Shown piece after piece: positions 14,901 to 27,414 of a stretch of DNA of 64,000 nucleotides. The translations under genes were made by a program, and so were the position numbers. The stretch comes from Echinococcus granulosus. Taxonomy: Eukaryota > Platyhelminthes > Cestoda > Cyclophyllidea > Taeniidae. The stretch is taken from contig NW_020170385.1 in the NCBI RefSeq assembly GCF_000524195.1, positions 635,504 through 699,503 of the forward strand. The letters are read 5' to 3'. Numbering within the stretch: position 1 is the first letter of the stretch; each line of letters opens with the position of its first letter. The notes beneath the pieces are model-generated. The model did no database searches. It was not told where the DNA came from and was given only the letters and a program-made list of their open reading frames with translations.

Positions 14901-16686
14901 TTTTATTTCCATTTGTTAAAACGTATTTCGAAGTCTCTCCTACCGCATCATGCTTTTTGTTTTAGATCATGAAAATTTATTGAAACCTCTTCCTTGAACG
15001 TTAACCCAGACAAATAGCTTTCGGATTTGATTTAGCACTACCATAAAATGCAGAAGTAACTTAAGTAATTTTCCTCTGATTAAAATAGACTAAGAACTAA
15101 AAAAGTTGCATTTCCTTACTACTGCTTTATGATAAAAGGTAACATTGAAGAAACGGACATGAGCTATCCATCTGTGCTTTCATTAAAATTGTATAACTAG
15201 CCTCATGCACGCAAAACCTTTTTTCATGAGAGCAATGCGCCGACTCAAATGGAGACCACCACACTGTTAATCATTTACTTGCCATACACAGCATTTTTAA
15301 TGGGCGTATTAAATTTCTGCTTATTTTTTAACCAAAATTTGATGGCCATTAATGAAAGTGCATGCGAGCAAAATGAGTGTCCGTTCAAAGAGGTCCATGT
15401 TTGTCCCCAGTTCTTTGCTTATGCAAATATGTCGTCACAATTAAAAGTATAAGTATTGCTGAGAGCCCAGGCTATGACATAATGCATTAACTCATCTTCT
15501 GCAGATGCTGTCAACTCCAGCCTCAGCACACGGGAAAGACATACGATATTAGGGACGGAGAAATCAACAAGCGTACTATCGGAACAGGAACTACGCCAGC
15601 TTCATCAAATGTTTTTTAAAAACTCCGCTTTTGCTGCTTTTCTCACAAGTCTTTATCGCCTCCTCTTTACAACCCTACTTCTCTCAATGTGCATCTGCTG
15701 GTTGCTTGCCTGCAAGCACTTGATTATGCAGATGGCGACCCGCACTGTGGCTGTTGTTACTAGCAGGGTACGTAGAACATTTTTGCTCTAACATTTGAGG
15801 AGGTACGCTATGCGGGCAATCTCGGAGCGAAACACCGTTAGTCAATAAGATAACGGTATGCCAACATGTGCCTTAAATGACCGTTTCCTCAATTGTGTTT
15901 TGAGCAGGGTGTTAGTATTAAATTAATCTTAAATAAATCACATTGAAGAGTCAAAGACAAACAAAGTTCCTTCTAGCTGAACATATCTAAGTTAGGAATC
16001 CTGAATAGAACTAATGCGCAACCTTTAACTAAAAACTGGTTGTTTTATTGGAAATGTAGGAACATTCTAATTTACTCAGCTTTTGAAGTTGTTAACTTTT
16101 TTTTCCACAGATGACTACAAAACAAAATTCATGAGACAGCAATAAAAATGCGTTTGTAAACACCAAATAACTTTCAAAGTCGGCAGCTAGTGAGGCTGGG
16201 ATGGCTTCTTTGCCCGCGGTCCCCGTGATAAAATCGCTGTAAAACTGTTTGGCACGTAGGAAGTCCATTTTCCTAATTTCTACCTGCTCTAAATAACACA
16301 CGGTTTGAGAGGCATTTAAAGTTAATGCTGGTGGTTTTGCTGTATTGCCTTAGGTGACGGTGATCTCACCCTGTCCTCCGGGGGTGCGTCGAATCGAAAC
16401 TTTCATCTCTTCTCCGAACAGTTCCCTTTCCTTCCACCGCCCTGTTGTTGAAGGTATCGCTCCAACTCGACTTAACATATGGCACTTCGATGATGATCCC
16501 TCAAAAGATTTCCAGAACCCCCACTACCTTCCAGCTCCAGATCTTCCTCCACATGTGCCCAAACACTCAGCTTCTCATTCGCTTATGTCGTCAGTATCCC
16601 GCAAGAAATCAAAAAAGCATTTTCACTTCAAAGGAAAATTGATCCAGGCAAAAACCCAAACTGATTCTACAGAATCGCAGGTGTAG
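2981..16686 (+). CDS. Unrecognised multi-pass membrane protein (multi-exon, N-terminus missing)
   Basis: I do not recognise this family. Likely exons: 2981-3924, 6818-7075, 7733-8031, 8374-8616, 9214-9532, about 9607-9929, 11358-11617, 12975-13152, 15231-15446, 15505-15767 and 16354-16686; a small one near 14024 is possible. Phases join cleanly from 2981 to 9532 and from 11358 to 13152. Frame problems remain near 9.75 kb and between 15446 and 15505. The roughly 1,200-residue product starts with an extracellular-looking beta-rich segment, then a membrane helix (about 3340-3410), a Ser-rich loop, a second helix (about 3645-3730), a long N-glycosylation-site-bearing region, and about six more hydrophobic segments (9.25, 9.65, 9.75, 11.5, 15.26 and 15.64 kb). 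A Cys-rich patch (CEQNECPFKEVHVC) lies at about 15360-15404. The Pro/Ser/Lys-rich tail ends at TAG 16684-16686; that stop could instead lie in a donor site (CAG|GTGTAG). No start codon or signal peptide was found, so a 5' exon is missing. Confidence 0.6.
13841..13853 (+). repeat. Poly-C tract, 13 bases
   Basis: Thirteen consecutive C residues lie in the intron after exon 12975-13152 of the membrane protein gene. Such a run is unusual in this AT-rich window and its length may be misassembled. Confidence 0.9.
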
Positions 16687-17631
16687 TTGTTGTCCTCTTC
16701 TATCCCATTCCTCCTATACTTTCTGTATGTATACATCATATGTAAGTACAGTCAATTTTAGTAGTGCATTTTTTTCACGATTCTAAGACCAAATGGTTAC
16801 ACTTGGTATTGTCTTGACTACGGTAGTAATTAAACTCACTGATGATTAAGACAAAAATGATGTAAAATACCATTCAGGAAAAATTCAATGAGCAATTTTA
16901 ACTCTAAATAACATGGTTGCGACTTTCCAGTTTATATTGTCCTCGATGGTATATTACTATGAAAAATATTGGAGTGACCCAGCGAATTTTCGCATCAATT
17001 AAAACCATTGCTTTTTGTAAGTTCCCCAACAATGTATCCTTGTCAAGTCGTACAGTTCCTTTATTCAAAACATACTCTTCCAACGGAGATAAATGCAATG
17101 AGATGGGAAGCTCTATCGCCCAATCATTTCAAATGCCCGAGTTTAAATGCTTCCAAAATTGAGCATAAATGTTTCAAGGGTGTTGAAATTTCGCTATATA
17201 CTCAATGAAACCTGAAAATCAGTGTGAAATGTGAAAAGGATTGTTTATTTGCCATAGGCAGCTGTGTCCATCGTAAACGGTTTACGTAAAAGCTAATTCT
17301 AAAAGATGTGGATTGAGAAGACGTAAATCATCATAATTCGCCCTTGATTTGGGACACTTTCAAATAGACCCTAGCCTTGCCAATCAAGTCCACTTTCGTT
17401 ACAGCAACGCCAACATTATTAAGCAAAAGGTAAACTTGCTGAATATGTTCAATACCACTTTCAATTTACTCATTGGTGCATAGGCAACATAATTTCAGAC
17501 CTTAGTCAGCAGGGAATCTTGAGGCTTCCTTTTCCTTGTCTATTAATATTTCCTACTTTTTGTCAATGGTCTTTAATACCAATGTGAAAACCTTTTATTA
17601 AAGGATATAAGAGCTGGGAGGCTATAGGTAT

Positions 17632-17710
17632 GATCAGATGGCCATGCCGTCTGGCGGAAGTACCACTCGAGGAGATCAAAAAATCCCTCTTAATTAGGCT
17701 CATAATTAAA
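17632..17710 (+). repeat. Dispersed repeat, copy 1
   Basis: The core GGCGGAAGTACCACTCG followed by an AATTAGGCTCATAATTAAA tail resembles the block at 18387-18470 along its whole length, at roughly two-thirds identity by eye. No terminal repeats or coding capacity are visible, so the element class is unknown. Confidence 0.45.
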
Positions 17711-17808
17711 AGAACCCATAGAGAGTAGTCTATGTGAATCCACAGCATACAATTAACAAACATCTAACGATTTCCATGTGTTTATCAGCCTATTACTGCG
17801 AGTTTTAG

Positions 17809-18235
17809 AGTTAGGATTATAAACTTCATTATTGACCTGGCGCAGAAAATACCTCCTAGAAAAAATACTTTTCTTGCACAATCTGCATTGAATGCAATAA
17901 AGCAATTTCTGGAAACTCTCCTGCAACATAGTCAGTTACATCTTCGCCCTGGCCTTATCCAGTGCTCTGAGAGCCCTGTAGAAAAAATCAATGCAGAAAA
18001 TTTGAGACAGCAATACTTAGGAATGCTAATGATGAAAATCGATCTGAGGAGGGACCTGTGCAAGGAAATAAACTTGTGCCAACGGAGAGAACCAAGTAAC
18101 AAAAGCTATGTACTTGAGTTGCGTTTTCCCAAATCCCACCAAGCACTGCACTTCCCTCAATCCATTCATTTGTTGTACGGAATATTTGCGGCTCAGCGGT
18201 CGGATTACTGTAACCTTTGGCCAAGCATTAAATAA
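17809..18235 (+). CDS. Possible isolated terminal exon, unrecognised
   Basis: An open frame of about 140 codons begins after a TTTTAG acceptor-like site and ends at a TAA at 18233-18235. The predicted peptide is mixed and soluble, rich in Leu, Gln and Lys, with a possible helical stretch (KINAENLRQQYLGMLMMKID) at about 17980-18040. It follows the membrane protein gene on the same strand, but its entry phase does not match the phase-0 end of exon 16354-16686. It could be a terminal exon of an alternative transcript, an exon of an unseen gene, or chance. It is flanked on both sides by copies of a dispersed repeat. Confidence 0.25.
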
Positions 18236-18386
18236 GGTCTATAAACAAACAAGGAAATGGTCGGATTGTTAAAAATACGTATTTGTAGTGCAGTGTCCCG
18301 TGTTCCCCCTTAAGTTTTAATAAGCTAGTCTAGTAGGGAAGAAGATTCACTACTTATGCTTATGATAGGTAGGAGCATTCCAACAC

Positions 18387-18470
18387 GACTGGAGAGCCAT
18401 CCCACCTAGAGGAAGTGCCATTCGTTGAGAACGAGAAATTCGCCCAATTAAGCACACAATTAAACGAGGT
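18387..18470 (+). repeat. Dispersed repeat, copy 2
   Basis: The core AGAGGAAGTGCCATTCG and the tail CAATTAAGCACACAATTAAA align with copy 1 at 17632-17710 in the same orientation. The two copies lie about 750 bp apart, on either side of a candidate exon. Confidence 0.45.
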
Positions 18471-19836
18471 ATCGAATTACTAGAGTTCCGTTTTCTGGTT
18501 TGTTAATGCTTACTTCAAATAAAAATTTGTCTAAAGACGAGATAGAAAGTCTTGTTTCTTCAGGAAACATGCTATGATCTTACGTTGAGTTATTAACACG
18601 TACACAGTTTTACAAAGATATTTAGGGTATGATGATCAATACTCGCTCCAAGGCGTCACATTACCTATGAACAACTGGCCACAGAAATGCAAAAAAATAG
18701 GTACTTGCTGTGATTTTGCCTGAGTACAAACATCTCTGTCAGAGTAAACGTTACATAATCTATTTATTTATTTATTTGGCAAAATAAATGCCAATTAGTT
18801 GTAAGGTCAACAAGAATCGGAAGGCAAGCTATATATTCGGTTTCGTAGACAAAAAGCAAGATTAAAAAAATCATGGGCAGCACGCACACTATTTAGTAGT
18901 GTGAAGCTCTTTTTGGAAAATATTTAAGATAATATTTCGTGAAACGAACTGTTAGTAAACATTTTAATTGCCTGAGGAGCGGTGAGAACACATTTGATAA
19001 GTCTAAAAATTGAGTTTTTTGGTGTAATTTTGGTTTTCTATATGTATTCATTCACGCGTATATTTGTTTATTTCACCAATTCGGTTTTTTAAGTTAATCG
19101 CAGATGGAGGGAGTTGTGAGCGTCCCAAGGTAAAGTGTTGTGTGGGGTGCTGTTGTTGCGGGTATATACGGTGATTTGAAGCTATCTTTCATTTCATTGA
19201 AGGAGCTTTGTTTTTCTGTTGCATATGGTGCCCTAGAATCGTTTCGTAACCCCATTCTTTAACTAATTAGACTCGTATCACTGAACAAGTACCCGTACGA
19301 AGCGTTTGTTTGCCATCCGTAACCAACATATCTAATAATACCTCTTCATGATCAGTTGACAGTCAATTTGTGCACACATCACGGTTACATACGCAGGTTA
19401 CTTTGATGATAATGGTGATGTGTTAGGTTTATTGCAGTTGGAAGGAAGAACAAGGTGCCTACTGGTGGATACTTTTGTTTCGAATTGCTTTTAACTTTTA
19501 CACTGTTAATGCCTCACTCGCATCCTGGCTGATAGTGGGGGTGTTTAGTCGATAGGTGATTGTAGTCTGTCCCAGCTTTATTGCCAATTTCTAGAAGAGT
19601 CAGGTATTTGGCAGATTTGTAGCCTGTTGGGCTCTTTCCTGAAATCGCCTTTGCTAAAACACGTGAACTATGAGCAAGTACCCAATTAATTTATGTTCAG
19701 AATCGTAAGTAGGTCTGGGATGTTTGATGCTGGCTTTCGGTGCTTTGTTGAGCGTTCGGTTTTCGCATGTATTTGTGTCCTACCAGCAGTTCCAAAATCC
19801 CGGAGATGCTGTTTGTCATTCTTGTAGATAAGAAAC
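18471..19836. other. Region upstream of FUT8, with an ATTT microsatellite
   Basis: No credible exon was seen. A short TATT/TTTA repeat occupies 18761-18778. The stretch just before the FUT8 start codon probably holds its 5' UTR and promoter, but no clear motif stands out. Confidence 0.4.
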
Positions 19837-22800
19837 ATGCTTAGATTCAAGCATCTGCTCCCGCTGGCGTCATTATTTTTGGTGACGCTGTACATGTACT
19901 TTTTTCTGGCTGTTCAAAACAAACCAAGTAATTGCGGGACTTTATTGATTTCAAGCCCTGAACTCAAAAGTTCTCAGATTCGCGGAGGAAGTGTAAATAT
20001 ATCGTAAGTTGTGAACATATTTCTAATAATAGTTGGAAATCTCTGTGTTGTCTCTAACCTTCAATGATTTTCTACTGTTCGTAACTAAACAATCAATATG
20101 CTACATCCTAAATTATTATTACTTCCTGCTTTTTCAACTACATTTAGTTAAGCAGAAAAAATATATTTTGGACAAGTTCTACTGCAAGTAGTAAAGGCTA
20201 TTTTACCCATATAGGGAAGCCGTGGCATGAGATCCTCTTGGATGGGCATCGAATTGATCGTTTCAAGTGCATTACATAGCATTGCTGATAGACATGGTGA
20301 CTTGAAAATGGTACAAGATTATACGGCCAAAAATACAAATTTATTCCCTTGGCAGATGAGCCAAGTGACATCACGAGGCATCTTTCTGCGGTATCGTTAA
20401 GTGCCTTTCTGTTCAGCAAAGTTGGGGCAAGGGTGGAAGTCTTTCAGGTTGTTTCGATGTATTATTTTCTATGGGCTGCAGTCTTCCAAGTTTTTCCTTA
20501 TTTCTGAAGGGGGTGAAATTGAATAAATTGAAATGCTACTAGTGTGGTGCACACCAGCTCATTTGGCATGGCCTGGTGTGTCAGTCAGTTTTCAGCCTAC
20601 AGGTATTTTGATAGGCGGTTATTTTTTGTATTTTAGTGCTTCAGAGGGAACTTTTCAGACAAAAAGCGGTAAGTTGCCTTTTGCCTCGTATCAACGCATC
20701 TGACTCACTGGTATTCGCGTCACTATGGTTTTTAAGAAATATCATTTGCTAATTTACTTGGGTAGTCGGTCATTTACTTTTCTTTGTTTGATTTAAAAGC
20801 CCATACATTACTAATTTCTTTACTGTCCACTCCTCTACCATTTCGTGCTGCCTATCGGTTGATTTCATTTTTATTTAATGACTTTTCTCCTTGTTCAGTG
20901 AAGGCTCTTGGAGTTGCCCCATGCTATTGAAACGTGTCGTCCCCTGGAATACTTCAACAGTCAGTCTTGATTTGATAGGCACGAGTGATTTTACATTTAA
21001 AACAGTCGAGTTTTTATTATCAAACCATTTTATTAAGTTCCCTTTTGATTGTCGTAGTTCAAAATGCATTTTTGCACTCAATATGGAGTCTGGGCGCTGT
21101 GAACTTAGGGTTCATACCACTTAGAGAAGAATCCTAGATGGCAACCTTTAAATTAGGATTTTCGGGCTTTTCACTATGTTTCCCATTTCCATCATTGCGA
21201 TATTTCAAGGAATCGACTACTTATTTTCCTGGTTGTTAAGGCTAAAACATCAACTTGGAGCAACTTTTCGATTATGTAAGCTTGGTTTATGTGTCTTTAG
21301 ATAAGTCCATTCAGGTGATTGTCTTCGTTCTTACTCTACCCTATTTTGTCAAATTTTTTTCAATCCAACCACCTCAAGATTGCGCTCCAGAAACGGCTTC
21401 TTTATTTTAGTGGATGGTGAGGGATTGTTTACTTGTTGCATGAATTTCTCTACCCTTGCTTTGTTTCTTCAGATATGCCTTCTTAACCAATAGGTGATTT
21501 GCTCGTGTGCTCCTTCAGATGCACTTATTCATTAAGATGACGAAACACATGGGAACCAGTACGTTTTTTTCGTCATGGTGTCTACGTAGTTTAGCCCTGG
21601 GCATTTGGCTCCCTTTAGTCTAATCATATGAAATCAAGTTTATCCCGTACGTTTTCACTGTTGGACGATGTTGAACGCTTAAAGTGCTTTGCTTTGTCGG
21701 TTCTTTGCTATGACTTTGCAAGTCTTACCAAGCCAGGGTGGTTTATTACACTTTTCTTGCCTCCGTAACAGGCTTTTAGCCTTAATTTTTGTTGCTCTTG
21801 TGGCTTGAGCTGCAATCCCATCACCCATTTCAGGTTTTCATTTGGAATTTCCTCTCACGTACTATATTTGTGCTAGCATACTTGTTCATTAGTATATTTG
21901 CGACATCGAAAAGTCCAATTTGAAGTTCACCTTCTAAGTATAGGAATTTTGTTTTCTCTATAAATTGGAGCATTGTTTTTTGACCCGTTTATATGCGTTA
22001 GTAATGTATACATTCTCATTCTATGAAACCTCTCGAAGGCATTATATCATGTATGGTACACCCTTTAGATAACCCGATTTGACGTAACACTAAATGTAGT
22101 ACTGGGACTTGTTCATCAAGAACTTATTTGGCAAAAAATTTCCGAATTTTAGCAGCCCTGTTATCGATTATCCACTTCCTTGGACGTCGTTTTTCTCTAC
22201 ATCTCAGCATCGTTGCTCGGTCCCAGCCATCACATTCTCCAGCGTCGGGCAATCCGACTGACGCGTGAGTCGCGCTACCTGGTCCAGTCACAACTTCGCC
22301 AGTGGCGTGAGAAGACGCCTCCTGTGGGTGAGCTCGCCAAGCAGATCGATGAACTTCTGTCGGTTTTCTCTGATCTGACTGATTTGTTGGAGGTAAATGT
22401 GGAGGGCCTGGCACGCGTCGAAGGTGCTGCTAATGCTCAACGAATTGCTCTCCAACGTCTCTCCAACGTCTTCAATGCCGAACTGCAGAAGCTGCAAGTG
22501 GGTGCCGTCTCTTTTGGTCACTACCATCAAACCCACTTTAAGCTATCTCATTATTTAGCCTTACGACTTATCATATTAGTCACGCATCTAAACATCTTTA
22601 ATTTGCCATACACATTATCGTTGAGTGTGGGGACCATCACCTCTAATGTGTCCATACTTTTGCCTCATAATTATTCACCAGGTTTGTGTGACTTAGCAAA
22701 TCAACCACGTCACAGTGGTGCATTTGCTCCTACCACTTTTTTGGGATCTGTTGCTACATTCGTGAAAAGGACTTAATTCATCGAATATATTATTCTTGTA

Positions 22801-25800
22801 TAATTGAAATTGCCATTGTATTTTCATCAATAATATATTTGGCGCTTTGAACGTTGGCTAGTTACTTTCTAAGATGTATATAGTCTAAACTTATTGCAAA
22901 GTTTTTCGGCATCACTCAACCAACTTTCTCCTCACTTTTTTTCAGAATCCGGAAGATTGTAACAAAGTGAAGCACTTGGTCGTTGACATCAATAAAGCAT
23001 GTGGATTTGGTTGCCAATTACACCACGCAGCGCACTGCTTTCGGCTCGCCATAGCATCTGGTCGTGTTCTACATTTAATCAACAGCACATATTCTTACTC
23101 TAAGAGTGGTTTCTCTTCAGTTTTTAAACCTCCCACCTCCTGTCCTCTCCCTGAAACTGTTGCCAAAGCGCACACAATTACGTGGGGGTGTGAGCTGACC
23201 TCGACCTTTTTTTAATTTGCTTTCTTGTCTAATTTAATGTGATGAAAGTGGGCACTCGTGTGTAATTTATTGCACGCAGTAGGGCTTGGCCTTTTAGAAA
23301 ATGTACCTGTGCGTCGTTTTTTGCAATCGTAACATTTTATTTATTCATCCTGATTTGTACTGATAATGTAGAGATCTCTTGTTTAATGTTGGATACGGGA
23401 GTTGTTTATTAGTACTGACACCCATTCTTCTATTTTTAAAGGTATGCATAAAATACCATCTGTATAAATAGCTCTATCTAGGGTATGGTATTCTATGATC
23501 TATAAAGAGGTCGTTAACCTCCATGCTTAGATTACTCATTTCGCTATTTAAAGCAAGTGTTGGTGTAACTTTAATCTGAAGAATTATTGTGTCCGCCACT
23601 TCTTCCCACTTCCAGCGCCCGGTTATGAGGACGCAGCCTACGTCTACTGTCCCATCGTGGAACAGCTGCACGAGATTCCGAAATATGCCCACCCGGCGGT
23701 TCCCACATCAATCGCTGATACACTGGCCCATCTTCACGGAGCCCCATCCATATGGGTCTCCGGTCATCTTCTGGCCTACCTCATGCGTCTTCGGACCGGG
23801 GAGATTTCTGCGTCTGTTGAAAGGCTCATTCGAAGCATAAGAGGCACACCCGACTCCACCCCTATCGTTGGGGTCCACATTAGACGCACAGATAAGGTAA
23901 AATTTTCCATCTTGCATCCCCTTTGCGCTTCTTTACAACTGTATTTCAGTCATTTTTATGGCTATTAGCGTTCATTTTTGAATTACACGTCTGCGACGTT
24001 ACCATTTTTACGTCATACAATTTTCTGTGTCGGTCGGCTGTTTCAACCGTGAACTTCCTGATGTATGCAACGTTACTGTGCAGTTGTTAGCCTTTTATTT
24101 CCGGTGAATCTATGATTGGATTGCTGTCGGCGTGCTTTTTAGCATAGGGTTGGAGGTCCAGGAGTTTGTAAAATCTTTTGAATCTACATACTGATGTTTA
24201 CACTGCCGGTTCACCCACCTCAAATTTGGTGTTTCTCAATGACCGCTTATTAGACATCCGCTTCAGTTTGCCTTATATTTGACTAAGGTTAACGGCCGAG
24301 TGCTAAGTTATATTTGAGCAAAGTAGCTTAAATTTTTGTTATTTTTTTCACGCTGCATGACCGCCTAGGCCCGTAATGCTCTAGTAATTCGTGACTGCTA
24401 GCCACATTTATAATCATTCCTTCTTAGTGCCCACCGACCCATGTATCAACACAACGCAATTGTTTAGTTTGACCAATTAGATCATTAATTCATTTGAACC
24501 ATTGTGAAATAAAGTGCTTCAAAAGCGTAATTTACCTATCTTGTTTGTTCACCTTTAATGAAGCAAATTGTGTTATTTAGTGTAGTTGGGATGTGTAAAT
24601 TTGGTAAGGAATGTAGTTTTTGTATTTTGGAATTACCATAGGCAGCCGGCAGATTGAACCCAGTGATTCACTATTTTTTTGAGATTCAAGGTTTTTATTT
24701 ACATTAAATGTTTCCATTCTATTCAGTACCTAGTCTTGAAAATAAAAGCCCCGCCCTTAAGCTTTATTTTTTATTTTCCAAGCACTCAGAGTGCTTACTC
24801 TTCGTCACAGCGTCGCAATGTGTGGGTTTTTCTGGCCCCTCTGATCGTTTTGAGCACATAGAACCTATTGATATTCTTCGTACATTCATTTATCAAGCGT
24901 TCCCTTTCTAACTTTTGTGGTTCGTCGTCTCATACTTGTAAAGTGATCCAAAATCCATCTAAGGTTGTTATGTTCTTTATTAAAAGGTATGATTAACTCA
25001 AACCAATCTTCATGATGAAATCGTGGTCTATGTGAGGATGCTGTATTTGGTGAATTGTTTTCATTGCATACCGTGCACTAAAAAATCAGTCTCTTAAATG
25101 TCCTTTTTTTAATGCTTTTTCGTATGGCAATGGTATCCAGATGCTTTCAGGTTGTGCTTTTTATACAATACTGATCTTGTTGCAGCTGTTGGACTTTTTC
25201 CTTTGTCATCGTGTTTTGTTCTTTCTATCGTTGCTTCTACAATTGCGGATTCTTTCGTATTTTAATTTCTTGTGCTTAATGAGGTTTATTGTCAGGCACA
25301 CCACTGAATGGGAAAACAGTCACGTTATGGTGCTTCTTATTCTTCAGATCAAAACGGAGGCGGCCTTTCATAAGCTGGAGGAGTACATGTACTATGCGGA
25401 TCAATACTTTGATAAGCTCGATGCAGAGCGTCTGATGAGAGCCAGAACGGAGGTAACTCATCCTCACCATTTGCCACTAACATTACTTGCTGATTCATAA
25501 CAGTTTATGTACGACCTCAACGATAGCATATGGAGGCTAATCCCTGTTGCTTAAAGGTCTTTTATCATGCATTATAATAGTGAATCATTAGTTCCACTTC
25601 TAAAAGTTTTTTCTTTCCGGAAGGAATGGTACGGCGATGACACCTCCCCGCTGCCCTCGCATATCACAAGACGTATCTTCATTGCAACTGACGACGCCGA
25701 GGTGTTTGCCGAAGCTCGACGTCTGTACTCCTCTGTGTTGTCTTCAAACGGCTCGCCCCGCTATGAATTTATAGGAGACGTTCAGCGCGCCCAATCCGCA

Positions 25801-26321
25801 TCACTATCTACTCGATACACCCACAACTCTCTCCTTGCTGTCACTGCAGATGTTTTTGCACTCTCCTACACCGATTACATCGTCTGTACATTCTCCTCTC
25901 AGGTCAGGCACCCCTTGCTCTCACTGTGCGTCACCCCCCACCACTGTTTTGAAGTAACGCCCTGTGGAAGACGGATCTCCTTGCACGTGTGCGTTATCGC
26001 TCTTTGCAGATCTGTCGGCTCGCCTACGAGTTAATGCAGACACATCCCACCCGACTCGGCGATGCGTCGATGCGCGCTCAATCTCTGGATGATACCTACT
26101 ACTATGGCGGCCAGCAGCCTTGGAGCCAGGTAATCATTGTCGACGACATAGAAACTGGCATGGAGGCCGGCGACACGCTGGCTTACCTGGGGAATCACTG
26201 GAACGGCTATGCCAAGGTAAATCTCCCAAAAAACAAGGGAGAAGCCATACGACCCGCCTACAAGTTTGAAAGTCGTTTAATGGAAATAGACTTCCCTGGA
26301 TTTAATGCCTCATTCCCTTAA
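19837..26321 (+). CDS. FUT8: Alpha-(1,6)-fucosyltransferase (FUT8 family)
   Basis: Transfers fucose from GDP-fucose in alpha-1,6 linkage to the innermost GlcNAc of N-glycans, in the Golgi lumen. Proposed exons: 19837-20003, 20637-20668 (32-nt microexon), 22208-22497, 22946-23189, 23616-23896, 25348-25452, 25624-25902 and 26010-26321. All junctions are GT-AG and in phase, giving 569 codons against 575 residues in human FUT8. Exon 1 encodes a short cytoplasmic tail and a signal anchor (LLPLASLFLVTLYMYFFLA), as expected of a type II Golgi enzyme. A helical stem follows (HHILQRRAIRL). The catalytic domain has CGFGCQLHH, GVHIRRTDK (the nucleotide-binding Arg pair, about residues 330-338), FIATDDAEVF, STRYTHNSL, VCTFSSQ and ICRLAYELMQ. 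The C-terminus is the family's SH3-like domain (GDTLAYLGNHWNGYAK). All the motifs I know are intact. The family call is very firm. The microexon and exon 1 are inferred; skipping the microexon with acceptor 22227 also keeps frame. Confidence 0.93.
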
Positions 26322-26747
26322 AGACATGCACCCAACTACGGTGTCTGTCTGTGATTACACCTGTTATACTTTCCATTAATGTGCAATTATCAACACGATA
26401 CCTATTTCGTGCCTGAGACCATATTTGAGAGAAGCATTTACGGGGCAATCGCATCAGACGGTTTACCACAATGCACTTGCTATCATTCCACTCAAATAGG
26501 GAATCACAAAATAACGTGTCAGCGCAACTACCTCTCAACGAATTGATGCAGATTGTTAATACCGTAGACAGTGTCCGGCACTCAGGTTGTTTTTCAGTGT
26601 TCATACGACCTGGCAAGAACAAGGGCAACATTAGCTATGCAGTTGTCAGGGTATTTACAAAATACCCGCAGGGAAACCACTCGGTAAGTAAAATGGCACT
26701 GCTACCGAAACAGTAAACTTCGCATGGTCAGTTATGACAAAGTCAGT

Positions 26748-26753
26748 AATAAA
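26748..26753 (+). promoter_or_regulatory. Candidate poly(A) signal for FUT8
   Basis: AATAAA lies about 430 nt after the FUT8 stop and about 50 bp before the end of the convergent NIP7 reading frame. The 3' ends of the two transcripts may therefore meet or overlap. Confidence 0.4.
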
Positions 26754-26803
26754 GCGGGGGGAATTGCAGAACCGATACGAGTTTACAAATCAGTCTCCAG
26801 GCG

Positions 26804-27414
26804 CTATACGATTGTCTCTTCGCTCCTGATATATTCCCCGATGTCGGCTTGATGGAAACCTATAATTGTCATGGGGTCAGTATTCTTCATTTGGAGGGTA
26901 GACTTCGCGGCGACACCAAAACCCAGAGGGGTATCATTAGCATTCATCACGATGACGCCGGCGTACTGGGGCGTGTCTTCTGATACGCGAGCCAAGCCAG
27001 ACTTGACAATATGCTGGCCATAAAGAAAGTGTTGCTCAGCGGATGGCTTTAACCAAATCCGATACTTTGCGTAAGGCGTCAAGTAAGGCAAAGCGGTTAT
27101 GTGAAGGCGGAATTGGCTATTCTTCGTGAATTTTCCAAAGCAGGTTCCGAAGCTCAGAAGGTTCTTCCGCGTGATATTTTCAGCCCGTCTAGCCAGATCA
27201 TCTCTAGCAAAATGAAAAAAATAAAAAAATGACGGGGAAAACCTGCAGTAGAAAACTCGACCCCGATGATAGTAAAAACCGTATTTTTCGTTTCCACGTT
27301 CAAGGAGTGGCTTGATATCTTGGATGCTTTCTTTGTTAGCAGATAATCTAGTACTCACTATTTGGACAGCTTGTCAGCTAGCGATCTGTACTCAGCCTCC
27401 CTCAACTGCCGCAT
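26804..27414 (-). CDS. NIP7: 60S ribosome subunit biogenesis protein NIP7 homologue
   Basis: NIP7 is a small nucleolar RNA-binding factor needed for pre-rRNA processing and 60S subunit assembly. On the minus strand the exons are 27414-27359, 27326-27243 and 27203-26804. They give 179 residues, against 180 in the human protein. The start reads MRQLREAEYRSLADKLSKY. The middle carries the hallmark LLSFGTCFGKFTK, then the C-terminal PUA domain with LPYLTPYAKY, the SAEQHFLYGQHIVKSGLARV block, LGFGVAAKST and FHQADIGEY. The two introns are tiny (32 and 39 bp). The 39-bp intron is a multiple of three and has no stop, so it could be retained as a 13-residue insert; the family lacks such an insert, which supports splicing. 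The gene converges on FUT8 and diverges from the gene at 27906. Confidence 0.95.

Noticed and set aside
22124..22536. Minus-strand frames of 82-96 codons
   Set aside because: They lie opposite the FUT8 stem exon, which is supported by family similarity and splice phase.
26302..26631. A 109-codon minus-strand frame between FUT8 and NIP7
   Set aside because: It overlaps the FUT8 end and 3' UTR on the opposite strand, has no splice partner and no recognisable content.
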